From Salinisphaera sp040361255 (lineage in GTDB: Bacteria; Pseudomonadota; Gammaproteobacteria; Nevskiales; Salinisphaeraceae): a stretch of 64,000 nucleotides of DNA. The stretch is taken from the NCBI RefSeq assembly GCF_040361255.1, contig NZ_APNG01000003.1, positions 186,001 to 250,000 of the forward strand, written 5' to 3'. Below, in pieces: positions 61,440 to 64,000 of this stretch. The notes below the pieces were generated by a model. The model saw only the letters and a list, made by a program, of their open reading frames with translations, searched no databases and had not been told where the DNA came from. The stretch's first letter is position 1. Every line of letters starts with the position of its first letter. Both the position numbers and the translations under genes were made by a program.

Positions 61440-62489
61440 TTACTGCGACTCGGCGTAGTCTTCGGTGAAGCTCGGATCGAAACGCATCATCACGTTCGAC
61501 GCGTTGCCATAGACGCCCGCCGGCGATTCGATGCCGACGAAATCCGGACCCGGCGCGGCCGGGCCGAGCAGGCCGTGCTTGAAGCTGAATTCGGCGATGC
61601 GCTGCATCGTGTCCAGCAATTCCTGGCTATTCATCAGCTTGGCGGCTTCGGCTGGGTCGGTATACAGATGGGTGGCTTCGAGCTGTTGCTTGTAGCCGGC
61701 GACATCGGTGCCGGCGGCCTCGGCCATTGCCGCGAGCGCGTCTTCGTCGCCCTCGGCGATATGCTGCATGACTTCATACCAGGCGCCGACCATGGCCTTG
61801 CCGAAGTCCGGGTTGTCCTTGAGCGTCTGGGTGTTCACCACCAGCATGTCGAGGATTTCGCGCGGAATCTCGTGCGAGGTATAGACCAGATTGCTGTTGG
61901 GCATGGCATCGATGGCCTGCAACTGCGGGTTCCAGGTCACCACCGCGTCGACATCGTCGTTGGCATAGATGCCCACCATGTCGGCATCGGAGGTGTTGAC
62001 CGTCTTGATGTCGCGTTCGGACAGGCCGACCGATTCGAGTGCGCGGGCCAGGAAGTAGTGCGACACGCTGAACTGCACCAGATTCACCTGGCGGCCCTTG
62101 ATATCGGCCAGCGAATCGGCGTTTTTCAGGATGATGCCGTCGTTGCCGTCGGAATAGTCGTTGACGATCAACGCGGTGGAGTCCACACCGGAGGCCGCCG
62201 GAATGGTGAGCGTATCCATATTGGTGATCGCGCAGCCATCCATATTGCCGGAGGTGTACTGGTTGACCGACTCGATGTAATCGTTGATCTGGACCAGATC
62301 GACCGAGATATCGTATTTATCGGCCCATTTTTTCATGATCCCGGCGCTTTCGGCATAGCTCCAGGGCATCCAGCCGGCGTAGATCGACCAGCAGACACGG
62401 AAATTATCCTTCGCCTGTGCCGCGCCCAACGGCACCAGCGATACGGCGAGCACGGCAAGAAGTGCGAATAGGCGGGAAGTGCGGGGCAT
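61440..62489 (-). CDS. ABC transporter substrate-binding protein (guanidine/urea-type)
   Basis: The 349-residue protein has a signal peptide (MPRTSRLFALLAVLAVSLVP, cleaved after AQA near residue 26) and an NMT1/TauA-like periplasmic-binding fold: VCWSIYAGWMPWSYAESAGI, NQYTSGNMDGCAITNMD and NDDVDAVVTWNPQLQAI. It delivers substrate to the permease next to it. The start MPRTSRLF has GGAGA five bases upstream. A guanidine-I riboswitch lies 60 bp upstream in its leader, so expression follows guanidine. Confidence 0.93.
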   Translation of the reverse strand: MPRTSRLFALLAVLAVSLVPLGAAQAKDNFRVCWSIYAGWMPWSYAESAGIMKKWADKYDISVDLVQINDYIESVNQYTSGNMDGCAITNMDTLTIPAASGVDSTALIVNDYSDGNDGIILKNADSLADIKGRQVNLVQFSVSHYFLARALESVGLSERDIKTVNTSDADMVGIYANDDVDAVVTWNPQLQAIDAMPNSNLVYTSHEIPREILDMLVVNTQTLKDNPDFGKAMVGAWYEVMQHIAEGDEDALAAMAEAAGTDVAGYKQQLEATHLYTDPAEAAKLMNSQELLDTMQRIAEFSFKHGLLGPAAPGPDFVGIESPAGVYGNASNVMMRFDPSFTEDYAESQ

Positions 62490-62548
62490 GGCGGTCTCCA
62501 ACTTCGGCGAATGACACAGGGGGTACCGGCGCAGCTGCGCTGCATGGT

Positions 62549-62672
62549 GACCTCCCGGGCTTTTATCCCGCCGTGTAACCTGGCCACGATCTGGCGATCG
62601 TTTTCAGGTCGATGGCTCTCGGACCAGTCACCGCCGCTTGTGTGTCGCGTCGGCCGGAACCCTAGCCATCCA
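62549..62672 (-). promoter_or_regulatory. Guanidine-I (ykkC) riboswitch
   Basis: On the minus strand the conserved aptamer words of the guanidine-I riboswitch occur in order: CTAGGGTTCCG (62664-62654), ACTGGTCCGAGAGCC (62628-62614) and then ACACGGCGGGATAAAAGCCC with GGGAGG (62576-62551). These are the ykkC hallmark blocks. It lies in the leader of the ABC transporter operon and should raise expression when guanidine binds. Confidence 0.93.
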
Positions 62673-62735
62673 TTGGAAACTGATTGTGGGGCAGACGAAG
62701 CTGCCGATACCCGATTAACTCGTTGCCGGGTTCAA

Positions 62736-62751
62736 TGCAGGAACCTTGCCA
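62736..62751 (-). promoter_or_regulatory. Sigma54-type promoter of the guanidine operon
   Basis: On the minus strand TGGCAAGGTTCCTGCA has GG and GC ten bases apart, with two deviations from TGGCAC-N5-TTGCA. The predicted start is just upstream of the riboswitch. Confidence 0.5.
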
Positions 62752-62824
62752 GGCTTGCACAATCAGTGGCTTGGATTACCTTCCTGCAAGCCCGCGCTGG
62801 TTCGAACCGGTTGGTCGCGGCGTT

Positions 62825-62841
62825 TGCACCAAAACGGGGCA
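62825..62841 (-). promoter_or_regulatory. NtrC-like site upstream of the guanidine operon
   Basis: TGCACCAAAACGGGGCA (plus-strand reading) matches TGCAC-N7-GTGCA except one base. It is about 75 bp upstream of the sigma54-like element, in the short gap after the HAD gene. Confidence 0.5.
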
Positions 62842-62854
62842 CAGCGAGCGCGCA

Positions 62855-63685
62855 TTATTCGCGCGCACGTTCCACCCGCAGATGCTGGGCCCGCATATGG
62901 CGGGCCAGATCGACCAGTTCGCCGAGGTTGTCGACGACAGCATCGGGCCGGTGCGGATGCCGTACCGTGCCCGGAAAGATCTTGTCGATCCAGGCGGCAT
63001 CCCAGCCCGCTCCGTTGTAGAACACGGCCGCCACCCCGGCGCGCTTGGCGGCGATCACGTCGGTCGTCGAGTCGCCGACATACCAGACATGTTCGCTGGC
63101 AGTGCGCCCGAGTTGATCGAGTGCCGTGAGCAACAGATCGGGGTGTGGTTTACGGTGGGGCACGTCGTTGCCACAGGTCATGGCATCGAACAGATCCTGC
63201 CAGCCGGTGTTATCCACGATGGCCAGTTCGTGGTTCATGAATTCGCGGTTGCGGTTGGAGATCAGCCCCAGGGTGATATCCAGATCGCGCAGCGCCTGCA
63301 GATTGGCGCGGGTATCGGGCTCCAGCGGCGTGACCTCGCCCACATACTTGCGATAGGAAGTATCGAAGGCGGCATGGGCACGCTGCTTGGCATCGGGATT
63401 GTCGCCGAACAGCACTTCGAAGATATCGGTACGCGAGATCTTGCGCTCGGCGACGATGCGCGGATGCAGCGCGCGGTTGTCACGTACGTATTTCACCAGT
63501 TTGGCGTCCTCGATCGTCTTGGACTGATCGGGCGCCAGCAGATGTTCGAGCAGGCCCAGGTCCTCCAGATGCGGTAGCACATCGTCGACGGCGTGATACA
63601 TGGCGTCGTGGGTATCGACAAGCGTGGCGTGCCAGTCGATGAGTATCACGCAGGGTTCGCCGTGGGGCATTTGCAGAATGCTCAT
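62855..63685 (-). CDS. HAD-superfamily hydrolase with an altered motif I
   Basis: The 276-residue protein has HAD-fold motifs: motif I LIDWHATLVDTHD, motif II GLISNRNR, motif III Lys in PHRKPHPDLL and motif IV VGDSTTDVIAA. The first Asp of motif I is present, but the usual second Asp (DxD) is His, which would lack the standard acid/base catalyst. It may still act as a phosphatase by another route or bind without turnover. The start MSILQMPHGE is preferred to one 13 codons upstream. It converges on no gene and precedes the guanidine operon. Confidence 0.82.
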   Translation of the reverse strand: MSILQMPHGEPCVILIDWHATLVDTHDAMYHAVDDVLPHLEDLGLLEHLLAPDQSKTIEDAKLVKYVRDNRALHPRIVAERKISRTDIFEVLFGDNPDAKQRAHAAFDTSYRKYVGEVTPLEPDTRANLQALRDLDITLGLISNRNREFMNHELAIVDNTGWQDLFDAMTCGNDVPHRKPHPDLLLTALDQLGRTASEHVWYVGDSTTDVIAAKRAGVAAVFYNGAGWDAAWIDKIFPGTVRHPHRPDAVVDNLGELVDLARHMRAQHLRVERARE

Positions 63686-63751
63686 GAAGCTGTCGTGTCC
63701 AAAATGTGCGGGCCGGGCCGCCATTGTGCCCGAGCCGGCCTGAACACCGCG

Positions 63752-64000
63752 TCAATCGTCGCCGGCTTCGTTGTCGGCCTCGTCGGGCACGAGCGATGCC
63801 AGGCGCTGGCTGAGATCTTCGTGCTCGGCTTGCAGGCGGGCGAGATCGTCGATCGCGCGGGCATCGAGCTCGGTGGCGGTCTGGGCGGCGAGCGTGCGTA
63901 GCGCGGCCAGCGGCTGATTCGCGAAGCTGCGCCGGTAGAGCTGGCGCATGTCGCGGGCGTATTGGTCGTCGTGTGCGTCGAATGCCGGGCGGGCCGCGAT
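63752..64000 (-). CDS. Unrecognised protein, C-terminal part (runs off the window)
   Basis: The minus-strand frame is open to the window edge, so this is the last 82 residues of a longer gene. It is Ala, Leu, Glu and Asp rich, with helical segments such as YARDMRQLYRRSFANQPL and LARLQAEHEDLSQRLASL, and an acidic end. I recognise no domain. An internal Met at 63949 is probably not the start. It lies 66 bp upstream of the HAD gene in the same direction. Confidence 0.6.
   Translation of the reverse strand: MAARPAFDAHDDQYARDMRQLYRRSFANQPLAALRTLAAQTATELDARAIDDLARLQAEHEDLSQRLASLVPDEADNEAGDD

Overview
The window is GC-rich, densely coded bacterial chromosome with Gram-negative character. Pseudomonas-type isocitrate lyase, HemN behind a perfect FNR/Anr box, a FliA-type flagellar promoter, NtrC/sigma54-like promoters, five cyclic-di-GMP proteins and three MscS-type channels suggest a free-living, motile, osmotically challenged gammaproteobacterium. 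A Salinisphaera/Nevskiales-like organism would fit, but that is an inference from gene content and style. I saw no rRNA, tRNA, CRISPR array or intact insertion sequence.

Layout. 0-9.3 kb: diguanylate cyclase, a frameshifted DUF2452 gene, ring-cleaving dioxygenase, a small inverted-repeat element, DUF6918 protein, GAF-GGDEF-EAL protein, isocitrate lyase with a terminator, two small conserved genes. 9.3-19 kb: PAS-GAF-GGDEF-EAL protein, another GGDEF protein, a BCCT transporter, a second copy of the inverted-repeat element against the arfB stop codon, an FNT channel, alpha/beta hydrolase, nitroreductase-like protein, MscS channel. 19-26 kb: a chemotaxis pair (four-PAS MCP and triple-CheW protein) behind a FliA-like promoter, then a DNA repair/modification pair (radical SAM protein plus DUF4130-UdgX fusion). 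26-32 kb: XRE regulator, FrnE-like DsbA protein, two MscS channels, a lipoprotein phosphodiesterase, DUF3253 protein.

32.6-44.3 kb is a nitrogen-scavenging region. Cyanase and an FNT channel form a terminated unit behind a sigma54-like promoter and an NtrC-like site. A PP2C phosphatase-Ser/Thr kinase protein follows. Then a MocR regulator diverges from a complete seven-gene Nit1C cluster (nitBCDEFGH order), the cluster linked in the literature to cyanide assimilation. The Nit1C leader has three MocR-type boxes touching a near-perfect sigma54 promoter. A lactonase-like metallo-hydrolase ends the region. 44.3-45.2 kb is an AT-rich island with an orphan membrane protein.

45-52 kb holds an MpaB/Lcp-like oxygenase and divergent TetR gene with a palindromic operator between them, DUF3750 protein, GGDEF protein, hemN and an orphan betaine-type binding protein. 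52-62.7 kb, read leftward, is a guanidine-assimilation locus: guanidine-I (ykkC) riboswitch, ABC transporter (binding protein, permease, ATPase), two DUF1989 proteins (carboxyguanidine deiminase subunits) and a biotin-dependent urea/guanidine carboxylase. An isopenicillin-N-synthase-like dioxygenase and an unrecognised 221-residue protein lie beyond it. No allophanate hydrolase is present in the window. A HAD protein and a partial gene close the right edge.

The main theme is use of poor, toxic or scarce nitrogen compounds (cyanide/nitriles, cyanate, guanidine). All three loci carry sigma54-like promoters with NtrC-like sites upstream, which suggests one nitrogen-limitation regulon.
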